Shown: positions 38,130 to 59,442 of the stretch, one piece after another
How the letters are laid out: each line of letters starts with the position of its first letter
Numbering within the stretch: position 1 is the first letter of the stretch
Assembly: GCF_024713945.1 (NCBI RefSeq)
Contig: NC_134678.1
Coordinates: 5,704,001 to 5,768,000, forward strand
Direction of reading: 5' to 3'
Length of the DNA: 64,000 nucleotides
DNA from: Dermatophagoides farinae
Lineage: Eukaryota > Arthropoda > Arachnida > Sarcoptiformes > Pyroglyphidae
The notes under the pieces: generated by a model
What the model was told of the DNA's origin: nothing
What the model saw: only the letters and a program-made list of their open reading frames with translations
Database searches by the model: none
Made by a program: the position numbers and the translations under genes

Positions 38130-39772
38130 TAAAATTTATCAATCGATGAATATTTGACCGTTTTCATTCATTCGTGTGTTTAATTTATTCATTCACTACA
38201 TCTACAATTATCCTACATACGATCCATCATAATCATCATCATCATCATAAACAACAAGAAAATTAGGAACTGAAAAAAAACTGACAGAGATGATATCTTT
38301 TGTTTGTTATTTTATTTCTCTAAACATTTCTCTACCAGAAAAAAATGAAAGAGTTTCACCACCTGACCTTGTCACAAACACACACACACACACACATGGT
38401 AACACATCAGAACTGCCAACAAGATTATGGCTAAATTAATTCAAATGAATAGACTGGAATTGGGTGGTGTGGATAAAAATGGCTAACAAGCAATCAAAAA
38501 AAAAAAAATCCGATCAACGATTGCATATGTTTTTCTCGCCTCATGATTTATGATTGTAAGTTATTATTGTTGTTATCGTTGGATACTGTGTCCAATGTTG
38601 ATTTGTTTTACTCGAAACACTCACATATATACTATAGAAAAGGAATCTTCAGGCTATTTTTCATCTAGCTCATAATCGATTCGAATCTTTTTTACAGAAA
38701 GTATATACTATTCAGAAATGAAATGAAAAAATAAATAAAAAATAATTTTACAGCTTTGAAATATTTTCTGTCCAAAATGATTAATTGGTTTGTCCAGAAG
38801 AAAAAAAAGAGAGGAATAAAAAAAAATTAATTTTCAACCACCTCCTCGACGTGCGCGTATATTTGTCATTGTAGTTGACAATTTTGGATTCGGTTATGGT
38901 TTTTTTTTGTTGGCTCTACACCCACATGTATACAAACCTATAAGCAATCATATAATCAATCGATCTCTCTCTTTCTCTCTCGGACAAGTTATGATGATGA
39001 ATCTTCATTGGATAGATTTCATTCAACACCCGGATTTTTAAACATTTTATATATATCGAAATTCAATCATCCACACACACAAACACAAACACAAACAACA
39101 TTAACGATTGATGATGGTCATATGGTTAATCCACTTTGAAGAGCGTATCATATATATAATGATAATAGCCAATGGAGAGTTACGAGAGACTAACGATTCC
39201 TTCTTTTAGTAATTATTGAATATTCTTTCAATATATTAGTTTAAAATAATTTTTCCAAAGTGAATTGTGGCAATCTATTTTAAAACAAAATGTTTATTCA
39301 TCAGAATTAATGTTGGTATATAGAGAATTTTTTCTTGTTTTTTTTTAAAAAAAAGGGAAAGAGATTTTGTAAAGTTTAATCTGTCAAAGACGACATCAAT
39401 CAAAGTTTTTTTCTTTTTTTTGTTGTGTTTGCTCGGTTGTCAAATGTTACAAATGTTTGTACATGACAGGACATTTACATCATGAATCAATTGAATCAAT
39501 GATGGTCATCATCATTCACCATTGGCCAATCGTCATTTATGAATGAACACATCCGTTCAAAAGAATTATGAATAGTAAATAGTAATTTTCGAATCTTTTT
39601 TTGTTATCAGGAGAAACAGATCTAAATTGAGTTTTTTGTTTTTTTTCTGAATAGAAAATTTTGATCCGATTATTATTGTTACTGTTTTTATTTGCATATC
39701 ATTATTTTGTTGGATATATTCAATTCTTGTTTTTTTTTTTTTGATTCTGTATATATCAAATAAACAGATCTT

Positions 39773-39937
39773 ATTATAAGCAGGGCCGGCCGAGGCGCCT
39801 GTGCAGACTGTGCACCGCACAAGGCCTCGCGCTGTCTTCGCCCTTTCCGCTGTACAACACAGGGCCTCGCGGCTCCAACTTTTCAAGCTATTTTTGCACA
39901 AGGCCTCGCGATTTTCTCGGCCGGCCCTGATTATAAG
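39773..39937. mobile_element. GC-rich hAT-type MITE with perfect 8-bp target-site duplication
   Basis: The element proper is 39781-39929 (149 bp). Ends CAGGGCCGGCCGAG and CTCGGCCGGCCCTG are perfect 14-bp inverted repeats. It is flanked by identical ATTATAAG 8-mers (39773-39780 and 39930-39937), the duplication size of the hAT superfamily. The 14-bp core CACARGGCCTCGCG occurs three times at 39818, 39858 and 39897, a 40-bp period resembling the subterminal motif arrays that hAT transposases bind. It is strikingly GC-rich in AT-rich surroundings and has no coding capacity. The intact target duplication and TIRs point to a fairly recent insertion. Confidence 0.9.
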
Positions 39938-41406
39938 AATCCAAGTAAGAGAGAGAGAGAGAGCGACGAAGATCACATCCACTTTATACCATATAATGAC
40001 TATAATGGTAATGTTGTTTATCATGAAATCATCAAATAAATGAATGATCAAATGACGACGACCGCCAAATGACAATCAAAATGATTCAAACAAACCAAAA
40101 AGAAAAACGAATATATATATCGTTTAATATAATAAATTAATTGCTTGTAAGTAGGATGTGTTTAGATATCACTTAAACAAATGTCTAAACAATTCTATAA
40201 CAGAAAAAAAAGACAAAACAAATATTCAAAAAATTCAAATGAAGAATGAATAAAAAAAAATTTGCCTAATTCGTTTATGTTTATTGGAAAAAAAACAAGT
40301 ATGAATCCACATTGATTACATTTGATTGTATGACAATAATCAAACTTCAAAGTCAAGGCAATTCAACAAAAAAAAAGATGCAATCCAGAACTAATGTCAT
40401 CATTTCAACATTGACAAATTTTTTTTAAACATTCGAATTTCGAACATTATGATGATGATTACCATCAATTTTGATGGAATTTGAACAAAAAACAATAATT
40501 TCTCTGTTTTTCATCAATAGTAGTGGGTAATGATAATTGGATCATTTGAATCATGATATGAGAATTTGGATCTTTTTTTTTATAAAATGTTTTTGGATGT
40601 ATGGGTTTTTTTTTCTAAAAATGCCAGCAAATGGTATTTGGTATATTTGTTTCATCCAATTCAATATATCTATCTATCGTACTTTTCAAAAAAAAAAAAA
40701 AAAAATATATCCTTCGATCACACAAACACACACACACACACACATTCATTTAAAATATTCAGCCTGCTGTGTGTTTTCTGTGTGTGTGTTTGGTGTGGAT
40801 AGTTGGTTGGTCGCGGTCTTTTACAAAAAAAAGCTGGCTTGTTTGCTTCGGTCTCTCCCTCATTCAGTGATTCTATCGACCAACCTAAAAGACAAATCCA
40901 TCCATTTTTCAAGTTAGAATAGAGAAAGAAAAAAAGAGAGAAAGAGAGAGCTGATCAGTAGCGGGATATAGTTAGTTTTTATTTTTCTCGCCTCTACGCA
41001 TAGCACTGGAATAGCCAAACTGTGTTTCAATATTTTCTGGTTTAAAAACACGGCATGTTATTTCGGTCCAGCCATTCAGTCATTCACTAAGTTAGTTGAA
41101 TAGTTGTTCCAATTTTTTTTTTAATTTTATTTGAACACAACGCGCGCAAAAGGTGTCCTATGTTGTCCAATTCTAATGTTTCCAATACGAATCTTTTTAT
41201 TTTATTTTTTTTTTTTTTTTTGACCAGTTTATTATTCATCACCAATAGTAAAGTGTAGAATTGTGGTGGCCACAAACGATGTGGTACTAAATATTTGATC
41301 CATAAATGATAGAATATTCTTTGGACCAAAAAAAAACTCTGACTCACCATCATCATCATCATCATCATCATTCACGAGATTAAGCGATTATAGTTAACGG
41401 CTCGAT

Positions 41407-41414
41407 TGACGTCA
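41407..41414. promoter_or_regulatory. Perfect CRE palindrome TGACGTCA upstream of netrin
   Basis: A full 8-bp cAMP-response element about 450 bp upstream of the first netrin exon, in a locally GC-richer segment (about 41385-41470). This is a CREB/ATF consensus; its use is unproven. Confidence 0.3.
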
Positions 41415-41855
41415 TCATTGTACATCAGCCACACATCTCGTACGGTCTCTTACTCATCAAAAATTATACACAATTGTGTTCCGATCCATAAGAGTGTGTT
41501 TCCATAAAATTCACCAAATGAGTCAATTTTCATTTGCTTGAACAAATAATTTTACCATTCTTTAAAAACAAAAAATTAATCACGACAACCCCAAAATCAA
41601 CTGTAGCAGCCGTCATTGATTTGAATCTGATTTTTATTTCAATGTGTGTGTGTGTATACACTGTTTTCTGTCGATTTGAATCAATTTGATTTGGCAATCA
41701 ACCATGTGACATATTGGAAATTTTATTATTCTTGAATAATTTGGATTCAAATGTCAATGACCAATGATCATTATTATTCGATTGTTGTTTTTTCTTCTTT
41801 TTTTTGTTTCATACCTTTTTTTCTCTCATGCTTATCAGCATATATGAATGAATGA

Positions 41856-50728
<8,873 letters not shown>

Positions 50729-50805
50729 AAATGCATTAATGGATGGATAAATGAATGAATGAATTTTAAATGATATCAGGAGAAGATTCGAAACAATTCG
50801 AACGA

Positions 50806-50811
50806 AATAAA
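50806..50811 (+). terminator. Polyadenylation signal AATAAA of netrin
   Basis: Canonical hexamer 78 bp after the netrin stop codon. Confidence 0.5.
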
Positions 50812-50953
50812 TGAACCAAATAATTTTTGTAAAATCAAAAAAAAAAAAAAAAATAGAATCAAAATACCTTTGCCATCTACCGGTAGATCGAACAACAATT
50901 TTTCATTCCTTTTTGGATAATTTTATAAAAAATCATCGTAGTTATTAATCATA

Positions 50954-50955
<2 letters not shown>

Positions 50956-50987
<32 letters not shown>
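50956..50987. repeat. 32-bp poly-A tract
   Basis: Uninterrupted A-run, the longest homopolymer in the window. Its length in the assembly may be imprecise. Confidence 0.9.
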
Positions 50988-52470
50988 GAGATCATCATCG
51001 CAATCGAATGATTAGATCAATCAGCTTTCTTATCATAATCTATCTTTCTTTCCCAATTTTTTTTTTTTTTTTTTTTGATAATAATTGATATCAACACTCA
51101 ACATGCACATCCAAAATATAATAATAAACACCCATTTATAATTCGAAATGTTGTCCACACACACACACACACACATTATAATTATTGTCTAATGTATAAT
51201 CCACTATTGAATACAATTTTTGATTATAATTTAGTGCCATAAATTTTTTTTTTGTTTTTTTTGTTTGTGGATTAATACTCTTGATTTTTGAATTGAGAGA
51301 TGATAAAACAAATTACATTCAATGACAATAAACAACAAATATATGTGTTGTTAATATGGTTTGATTTGTTTATTCTTTTTTTTTTTGGTGTTTCCGTTTC
51401 ATTTATAGTACTGGATCTGTTTTATTTTTTTTTTTTATTTACTATGTGTGATACAATCCACATCATCATCACTATCATTAAGTTGATTGTTAACATTTAT
51501 TACAATGATAATAATCTTATCAAATGCTATAAAAATGTTCTACTAATACAAATATCTATTCAAGAGATGACTCAATCAATGTTGAATAGGAGAAAATCAT
51601 TATAAAACTATCAGCACCGGAAATTTTCAACATCATCAATAATGCAATCAAATTTTCTATTAGTAGATTACCTGAAGAATCTTACCTATTTTCATAGTTT
51701 ATTTATTTATAACAATATCGATGATTCATTCACTCATCATTACCATTAATTTTTTTCCACCATTTTCATATTTTATTTTAAAAGCATTTGGGTTAGAGAA
51801 AAAAAATCAGTTAGATTTTTGTTTTGTTTTGTTTTCAATTTCATTGGTGATATTATCTTCTCACAATCTTTTTTTCAGCTACGTTTTTATGAAGAAGTAT
51901 ATTGAAGGTTGTCTGGTCGTTGTCGTCGTCGTCGTCGCGGTGGACTTTGTAAATTGTCGACATATATACAACACATGATGCAATACACTAGTTTTTTCCA
52001 CATACCAATAAAACACTCGAATGATGATCAACAGGTAGTAGTCGTCGTCATCATCATCGTCATTATTTCTTATTTACATTGAGTTGCATCCTTGCCTATC
52101 CGTATTCATTCACCTTTCAAGTAATAATCATTATTATCTCATCAGAAATACATCAAACATCAAACAATTTGACAGCATTGTTCGGGTTTTTTTCTTTCAT
52201 ATTTTACATTGATTTTGTGATTTCGTTATTTTCATTACTATAGTAAGAAAGACAATGTAATTTAAAGACCTCAATTTATTGCAAATGCCTCTCTCTCTCA
52301 CTTTATCTCTCATTACTAATTGGATCATCATCGACACTTGTTGCATTATTGATTTGATTTGCAATACGAATAATAAGAATATTATCAAACTGATTTTTGT
52401 TTATTTGTCTGTGTTATTTTTATGATTCATTCAACAAGTTCTAATCATCAATCGCTCATCTAATTATTAA

Positions 52471-54819
52471 ATGTCAAATATGCATCATTCTCGACAATTA
52501 TTGTGTGATATTGGTTCGGTTAAAAATTGGCAACGTGTTCAAACTCTTGGATCGGGAACGTTTGCCACCATCACCTTATGGGTGAATAAAGATACCGATG
52601 AACGTATTGCGTTAAAACAAAATTACATGGATGTTGAAAGATATAGTAAAAAACAAATGTAAGTAACATTTTGTCTATAGTGTGTATTGATTTTTTATTT
52701 ATCCATTTCTCATGAATGACTATAGAACTTATTACTACGAAAGATGGCAACAAGAAATTACATTCATGAAACAATTAAAATGCGAAAACGTCGTAAAAGC
52801 ATTGGAATTGCCCAAAGAATTCAGTAAATTATCATTGGGGATGCCCATTTTAGCGATGGAATATTGTAGTGGAGGAGATTTACGAAAAGTATTGAATGAA
52901 CCAACAAATTGTTGTGGTTTGAGTGAGAAAGAAGTGAGACAAATATTAAAACAAATCTCATCGGCAATTAATTGTCTACATAATCTCAATATTGTTCATA
53001 GAGATTTGAAACCGGAAAATATTGTTCTGCAACCATTGCCTCATGGTAAAATTTTATATAAATTAACCGATCTTGGATATGCCAAACAATTATCAGAAAC
53101 AACATCGGCGAATTCATTTGTCGGCACGTTTGAATATTTGGCTCCGGAACTTTTTCCTAAACATACCATATACATCATCAGTGGATAATTGGAGTTTTGG
53201 AGTGATTGCATATGAAATCATTACTGGAAGAAGGCCATTTTTACCTAATCATCCTGTTACCGAAGTATTAGAAGCAATAAAGAAGAAAAAATCTGACGAT
53301 ATTTGTACAGAAATCGATGAAAGAGGAAATTTTTATTATTCAAAAGAGATATCACAGCTTAATTACATTAGTAGTATTTTAAAAAGTGATTTAGAAAAGT
53401 GGTTAAAGGTAAGTGAAAGCATCTAAATATTTATTGATCATAGAATAATGAAATAATTTTCAAAATTTTAGACTGTTCTTCAATTTGATCCTAAAAAAAG
53501 AGGCGGTCGTGATGCATTCAAAGAAATTAAACAAATTGTTAACAAATTCAATGTACAGATTTTCTCAATCTTTTCATATGAAACATTTGCCTATGAAATA
53601 ACCGAAGAAACACATATAGATGATTTGAAAGAGAAAATATTTGCATCATCCAATATAATACCGGCAAATCAATATTTGTTTTTCCAAAATGGTGATCTTC
53701 TTAAGGAAAAAATTGGTCAACAAATTATTCAAACATGGTATACACCGAAAAGTTGGTTCGACCGATATAATCCTATCACAATCAATATGTTTGATTATTC
53801 AAAAGAAGTAAATTATCAAGAATTTTATAAATTTCTTTGTTTACCAAATCGAGTCGAAATGATGTTGATGAATTGTGATCAAACAGCAGATTATGATGAA
53901 TTAAAATTTACTTGGCGAAGTTCAGTGTTTGTTGCTCGTCAAACGGTAGCAAAATATCGATTTGTTCATGAAACATTAAAAAGTTGTATACTTAATGCGA
54001 TCACAATGTTTAATCGGCTTCAGAATGAAGATGCAATGTTATACAATTCATTGAATCAAATGTTTTCAACAATTAATGCAATGGAAAAATTATTAAAGAA
54101 AAATTATTTGAAATTTTCAAACACTGAAGAAACTAATGATGACGTTAAGGACAGTAATCATATATCATCATCATCATCATCATCAATATTTATGAAGCTC
54201 AAAAATCTTCATGATTGGCGTAATAACATTTACATTTCCGGTCACTTTGAACGTAATGGACAAATTGTACCTAAATTCGACAAAGAAAAATTCATGTTTG
54301 AAGATTTTTTTCAATCACCCAGAAATTGATGAATCATTAATGAACAAATATGTTGACATACAAAAAGCTTACGATATGTTACGAAAATTGAAAAAAGATG
54401 AATACAAAAAATATGCATCGAATAATTTAATGGTCAAATTACTTTGTGATATTTTTAAACTAGTCGAAACATTGATGAAAAAAATGTTTTCATTGCTATC
54501 GATTTTGATTTCATTCATCAGAAATATCCGTAATCAACAACGAGATTGTCAACGAATCAAAATAGAATTGGATAAATGGAAAACAAATGAGCTTGAAGAA
54601 TTACAACAAATGATATTCAGAAAAACATATCATGAATATCCTAGTTCAACTGAATCATCTACAGAATTTCTAGCATCACAAGTGATCAGTTTGGATGGAT
54701 GTAAGGATTCAATTAATCGACAGATTGAAATATTATCCGAATTTGAACGCGAAAATTCACAATGGCAATCTAAAGCATTTGTATTCGAGTCATTAGAATT
54801 TAAAGATTTTTTGTTTTAA
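52471..54819 (+). CDS. I-kappa-B kinase catalytic subunit (IKK-alpha/beta type)
   Basis: IKK phosphorylates I-kappa-B/Relish-type inhibitors in NF-kB immune signalling. Exons 52471-52658, 52726-53408 and 53472-54819; about 738 residues (human IKK-beta 756). The kinase domain has GSGTFATITLWVNKD, catalytic Lys in IALKQ (~49), VHRDLKPENIVL, LTDLGYAKQL and GTFEYLAPEL. The IKK pattern SVDNWSFGVIAYEIITGRRP is present. A ubiquitin-like domain (FAYEITEETHIDDLKEKIF) and a long helical scaffold region follow. The activation loop reads TSANSFVGT; the position matching Ser177 of IKK-beta is Thr, that of Ser181 is Ser. No NEMO-binding motif (LDWSWL) is seen at the C-terminus. Two frame changes occur, at T5 (53151-53155) and T7 (54305-54311); each is cured by one base fewer, and the splice phases then agree, so I treat the gene as intact with indel errors. 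Confidence 0.93.
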
Positions 54820-54931
54820 TATGAAAAATTTAAAATCTTGAATATAAATTCATTTTGATATTTAAATTCGAAAGACAGTATTAGCTGTAATAAAATTTAT
54901 AAAAAATTTATCAAAAGATTATAAAAATAAT

Positions 54932-56746
54932 TTAACATTGACAAAATTTATAACTGCAACAAGGTTGAAGCCATGGTTTCCATATGGAATTGGCAAAAGA
55001 AAATTGTGATTCAATATTCGTTGAATTTTTCAACGACATTTCATGTCTTTGGACTGCTTGATTAACTATTAACAAAATTCGTTGACGTCTTTCGTGATTG
55101 GAGATGGGCATCATTTCCGATGGATCTTGAGCAATATTGAATAAAAGAGGAGGATCATGATGAACAACCCATTTCCCATAACACATGCAAACGAATGGAC
55201 ATTTATCTTCATTTGGTTTATATAGAGGTGTGTAAAAATATACTTTCCATACATGATTATTGTCTTCAATGTAACGAACACCATGCAAATAAGTGCCACA
55301 ATAATGGAACATAAAATCATGTGGACTTGAGTCATTTTCACCCCTTAATAATGGAAAAAATGTTACGACCATCAACAATCCGATCTTTGGGTAAAGTAAG
55401 ATTTAAAATAGCAGGTATAGTGGCAAAAATATCCATTTGCATAGTGGCAGCTGAAATCGTTTTATTTGCAGGAAACATACCAGGCCACATTACAGCAGTA
55501 GGAACACGAATTCCACCTTCCATGGCTCCATGACCTTTGCCACCACGAAATATTCCATTTGAACCACCTTCAGGATTACCATTAAGATCAACTTCTTCTA
55601 AATGAGCACCATTATCACTACTAAAATAAGTAAATGTTTTATCCAAAATGTCAAGTTCTTTCAGCAAATCTAGCATTTGTCCAACACCTTCATCTAGTTC
55701 GAGAACACAATCTCCATATTTACCAAAATGGCTTTTGCCTTTGAATTCATCTGATGGTTTGTGTGCTAACCAAATATCGAATCGAATTATATTAACTTAA
55801 ACCTTATAGAACTATAAATCGATTATTATTACCTGTATGAACTTTTATAAAATTGAGCATGACAAAAAATGGCCTATTTTCTTCAGTTACATTCCTTATG
55901 AATTCACTAGCTTCATCTGTTAATCTTCGGGTTATTCCTTTCAATTGAGTGGGTTGCTCGATTAATTCATTGTTTCGATAAAGTACACTATTCAAAATGG
56001 TAATATTTTTCTGAAATATAACAACCAAAGCAGGAAGAATGATTGATAACAATATGACAAAGATAGATAGTGCTGACCAGTTTCGTTTTGTTCTTATAAT
56101 TATCATACACCCAATTGTGATACCCAACAATGAGATACTTGTTAGCAACAAGTATAAATTCGGAAAATAGGAAAGTACAACACTTTGACCATCATCGCCA
56201 AAATCTTTTAAATTAGTCAACGGAATGCCAAAAAAATGATCAAAACCATGATTGTTTGGATGATGACAATTGTCATCTAATTTTGAACAATCCTTTCCCA
56301 GATGCCATTTACCGATCAATGCCGTTCGATAATCACTTTGTTGTTTTAATAGCTTCGCAATGGTTAATTCATTTTCGGGTAAACCTCCCGATGAACCGAC
56401 AAATAGAAAAACACGATTTTTGCCTTTCGCCGTCATCCCTAACAAGTTTTCCGAATTGAAAATTTGATTATTACAGTGGAAATTGACAATTACCATTTCG
56501 AATTGGATAGCGTCCAGTGAGAAATGCAGATCGGCTTGGTGTGCAAACTGATGCTGCACTCAGATGTTGGCTAAGTATCAGACCAGCTCTACCTATTCGA
56601 TCAATGTTTGGCGTTGAAAGACTGTGATTACCAAGTAAACTAAGGTCCCCATAGCCCATATCATCTGCCATCATCAATAAGAAATTTGGTCGGGATACAT
56701 TTGTATTCGAAACACCAACAACTACTATCGACCATGTGATGATCAC
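54932..56746 (-). CDS. Steryl-sulfatase/arylsulfatase (ARSD/E/H-STS group), membrane-bound
   Basis: This sulfatase group hydrolyses sulfate esters of steroids or aromatic compounds in the ER/Golgi. Exons ~56746-56494, 56438-55833 and 55765-54932. The first coding exon is unresolved: the 56746 exon opens with an AG acceptor and no ATG. Motifs: metal-binding [20 protein letters not shown]; the formylglycine site [17 protein letters not shown] (Cys, Pro, Ser, Arg); [67 protein letters not shown]. Two hydrophobic helices ([20 protein letters not shown] and a second one after RTKRNWS) form the STS-type membrane hairpin. The C-terminus [17 protein letters not shown] matches STS/ARSE. One frame change lies at a C4 run (55341-55344, plus strand); one base fewer restores frame and phase. 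Confidence 0.92.
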
Positions 56747-56861
56747 CTACATTCAATTTTAATTTTATAACTTATTTAATTTATACAATAAATTTTTTCA
56801 ATAAATGAATTATAAAATGTCATGAGCTATCGTTCTTATCTAATTCTAATGATGATTATAA

Positions 56862-57658
56862 TTACGATGAAGCGAAATGTTTATCTAGAATATCTTGAAT
56901 AACATTTTTGGATTCTGGCCGATGAATTTTATCGTCAAATTCTGCACCAATGGCCCACAATGTTTCGATATCATAGAATTCACGTGTTTTTTCCATAAAC
57001 ACATGAACAATTAAATTGTTAAGGTCAATCAATCGCCAATCATCACTTTTGTCAATCAGATCAAGAAATGGATCTTGATGATTTTTTTTCATCTTGTAAA
57101 TCTTATTCAATATTTCTACGAATGTCTATGAAATAAAATTTTATTTTTATCAATTGCATTGATTAAATGAACATGACTTACTTTCAAATGTCTTTTAGAC
57201 ATGGCTGTACAAACGATCATGTAATCACAATATTTTAAAGATTTTGGCACTTTGATCACAACAATGTCTTGCAAATTTTCTTGACGTAATAAATCTACCA
57301 TTTCGTTAAGATCAAAAACTCCGGTACGACCTCTTTTTAGATCAAAATTTTGCCGTCTCATATGCATTTTTCTTTGTTCTTTTTGTTTTTGATTAAACAT
57401 AACATCAACATCATCAAATATTATATCAGCATCTTCATCGTGGAATTTTTTGTACCGTTGTTCCATAATCATTTTTGAATTTGGAATTGATTTTTTCATC
57501 TCAGAATCATCAAGATTATCATTGTTATTGATTGGTGAATTCGAGCTATCATTCAACTTTTGATTTGTCATACAAATATTTTTAGAGAAATTGGTTATAC
57601 TTGCCTGAATAAAATGTTTACGAAAAAGAATGTGACGAAAACATTGATTTTGGATCAT
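56862..57658 (-). CDS. Mitochondrial ribosome assembly factor MALSU1 (RsfS/Iojap family)
   Basis: MALSU1 binds uL14m on the mitochondrial large subunit and blocks premature subunit joining. Exons 57658-57182 and 57125-56862 give 246 residues. An N-terminal basic, Phe/Ile-rich segment (CFRHILFRKHFIQ) fits a mitochondrial presequence, followed by an acidic, low-complexity linker. The RsfS domain (~130-240) shows DLLRQENLQDIVVIKVP, YCDYMIVCTAMSKRHLKT, DDWRLIDLNNLIVHVFMEKT and REFYDIETLWAIGAEF, including the diagnostic W-x2-D, HxF and LW positions. The minus-strand 5' end lies about 490 bp from the 3' end of the mL45 gene. Confidence 0.94.
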
Positions 57659-58145
57659 TTTGAAGCGTTAATAAATCAAAAAACGAAAAAAGAAAACTGT
57701 GTATATCACTATCGAACTATGCAACAATTATCATGATTTTTATTTTGATTTGAAATAATAAAAGCATTCTTTTGCTGCTAAGTTTACATAGCAACAATGG
57801 AATGAGATGCATGCATGCATGCACAAAATATTGTGATAATATGATCAACACATCATCACAATTCATATATTTTGTTATGAATTGTTAAAGCAATGATGAA
57901 ACACAAAGTTTTATTTTATCTATAGAAAATTCATTTTGATATATTTCATTGTAAATCCATTCATTGATTAGTAATTGTAATTATTTACGGGAAATTTTTT
58001 TTTTCATTTTATAAATACAAATACAAATTTATTTTTAACAATATAAAAATCCACAATTACAAATACGTAGATTCAAGTTTTTTGACCTTTTTTTCATTTG
58101 AAAATTGATCAACATCTTTACAATGAATTATTAGTACAAATGGAA
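57659..58145. other. Short intergenic region between MALSU1 and mL45
   Basis: AT-rich. It contains an (ATGC)n palindromic run near 57808-57822. It is the MALSU1 promoter side and the mL45 3' side; no gene seen. Confidence 0.5.
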
Positions 58146-59219
58146 CTAAGTGGTAGATTGTTGATTTTTCGTTTCATCTTTGTGTTCATCACTAATTACA
58201 CCTTCACGTTCGAAACGCAATTCTTCTTCAGTAGGCGGTTCCGGAACCGGATCTCGTATAAATGTTTTAAGTATGGGATCTTTTGGTGGCATCCAATCTG
58301 GTATAATTTTAGCATGTAAACGCCAACGGCCATTATAATCGGAGATATTTTTTTCGAAAACAACATATTCAAGAACATCTTTGACTATAGCATCACTACC
58401 ATACATTAGATGACCAAAACGATCGTAAATGGCTAAAATTTGTCTGGTATTCAGTCTCAAAGTAATCTGGGCAAACATGTTTGTTTTTTCGATCAATGAT
58501 TGCGTTCTGATCTGTATTACATCTGGTATATCATTAGATTTGATAAAACTCCATTTGATTGTTTTCAAATCTCGTTGAAATGTCATTATCGGATAAGCAA
58601 ATTCAGTGACATAATCTAAAAGTTTTTCCTTTTCATTCGATGCTAATAACTCATGAGCTTTGATGTAGATGTCTTGAGCTTCTTCAGCAAATGTAGGCAA
58701 ATCGAAATTATCTTCATAGGATTTAATTTTACGTAAGGCCATAAATGATGAAGTTTTTTGCTTAACATGTGTGGCTTTCTGTGTTACTCCCTGGAATGGA
58801 TATTTGTATAATAGAAAAAAAAACATTTATAAGTATCGAACCGGATTTGTAAAAAATCAACGATGGCAACGTACCGTTTTGGAAAGTACAGAGAATTTAC
58901 CATCACCTTCAGGTGGAACATATGGATCGAGTACACCTTGTGTGGTTGTAACAACTATGGGTTTTTCTTTATACTTTTTTGGTGGAGCGATGCCTTTTTC
59001 TTTCAACCGTGAAACATATTCTTCCGGCGTCAATTTAGTATCAGATTGGATTCGCTCAAAATCAGGTAGTTCTATTTTCAAAACTTTTTTTGCTCTAGCT
59101 TTTCGCCATTCACCTTCGATGCCAACATTCCATGGTTTAATATCTCGAGCATGATATATTGATGCCAGATGAAATGATCGTACGGAATTGAATGTACTGG
59201 TAAAATTTTTCAATAACAT
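58146..59219 (-). CDS. mRpL45: Mitochondrial large-subunit ribosomal protein mL45
   Basis: mL45 (Tim44-like/NTF2-like fold) sits near the exit tunnel and anchors the mitoribosome to the inner membrane. Exons 59219-58875 and 58790-58146 join in phase 0 to 329 residues (human about 306). The N-terminus (MLLKNFTSTFNSVRSFHLAS) is a typical mitochondrial presequence. Signature stretches: IKPWNVGIEGEWRKARA, PPEGDGKFSVLSKTG, KIKSYEDNFDLPTFAEEAQD, LHKLVTEXXXP-like LLDYVTEFAYPIM, QITLRLNTRQILAIYDRFGH, LEYVVFEKNISDYNGRWRLH and KIIPDWMPPKDPILKT. It is head-to-head with SDE2, 223 bp apart. Confidence 0.96.
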
Positions 59220-59442
59220 CTTTAATCTTTAATCACGATATTAATCATGAATTTGAAAAACTTGAAACAATCCAAAACAATCACGTGATTCTGATGGTGC
59301 TTGGTGCACATTTCGTACTCTCATATATGAATCAATTGCATCATAAATCAATTTGATGATGCACGCAGTAAAATATTTTTACTCAATTCTTGAATCCATT
59401 TGGTTTAGTCTTTTGTTTTTTATTGAAATTCTAAATATCACG

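Larger units (their letters stand above)
38130..41855. other. 3.7-kb intergenic/upstream region before netrin
   Basis: AT-rich, with (CA)n runs (about 38374-38396 and 40724-40744), a GAGAGA tract near 39950-39964 and another near 40920-40950, the GC-rich hAT MITE at 39781-39929, and a TGACGTCA site at 41407-41414. No gene recognised. The stretch nearest netrin is the likely promoter and 5' UTR region. Confidence 0.5.
50729..52470. other. Intergenic region between netrin and IKK
   Basis: Begins with the netrin 3' UTR: AATAAA at 50806-50811, then A-rich DNA and a 32-base poly-A at 50956-50987. The rest is AT-rich with poly-T runs, a (CA)n near 51157-51174 and a GTCGTC run near 51918-51938. No gene recognised. 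Confidence 0.5.

Noticed and set aside
39566-40075. 169-residue minus-strand ORF
   Set aside because: It runs across the GC-rich MITE and both AT-rich flanks, with no family motif and composition changing at the element borders.
54211-54819. Separate 202-residue ORF downstream of IKK
   Set aside because: It is the IKK C-terminal scaffold region displaced by one base at a T7 run, not an independent gene.
55321-55533. 70-residue plus-strand ORF
   Set aside because: It is antisense to the conserved sulfatase exon and has no supporting motif.
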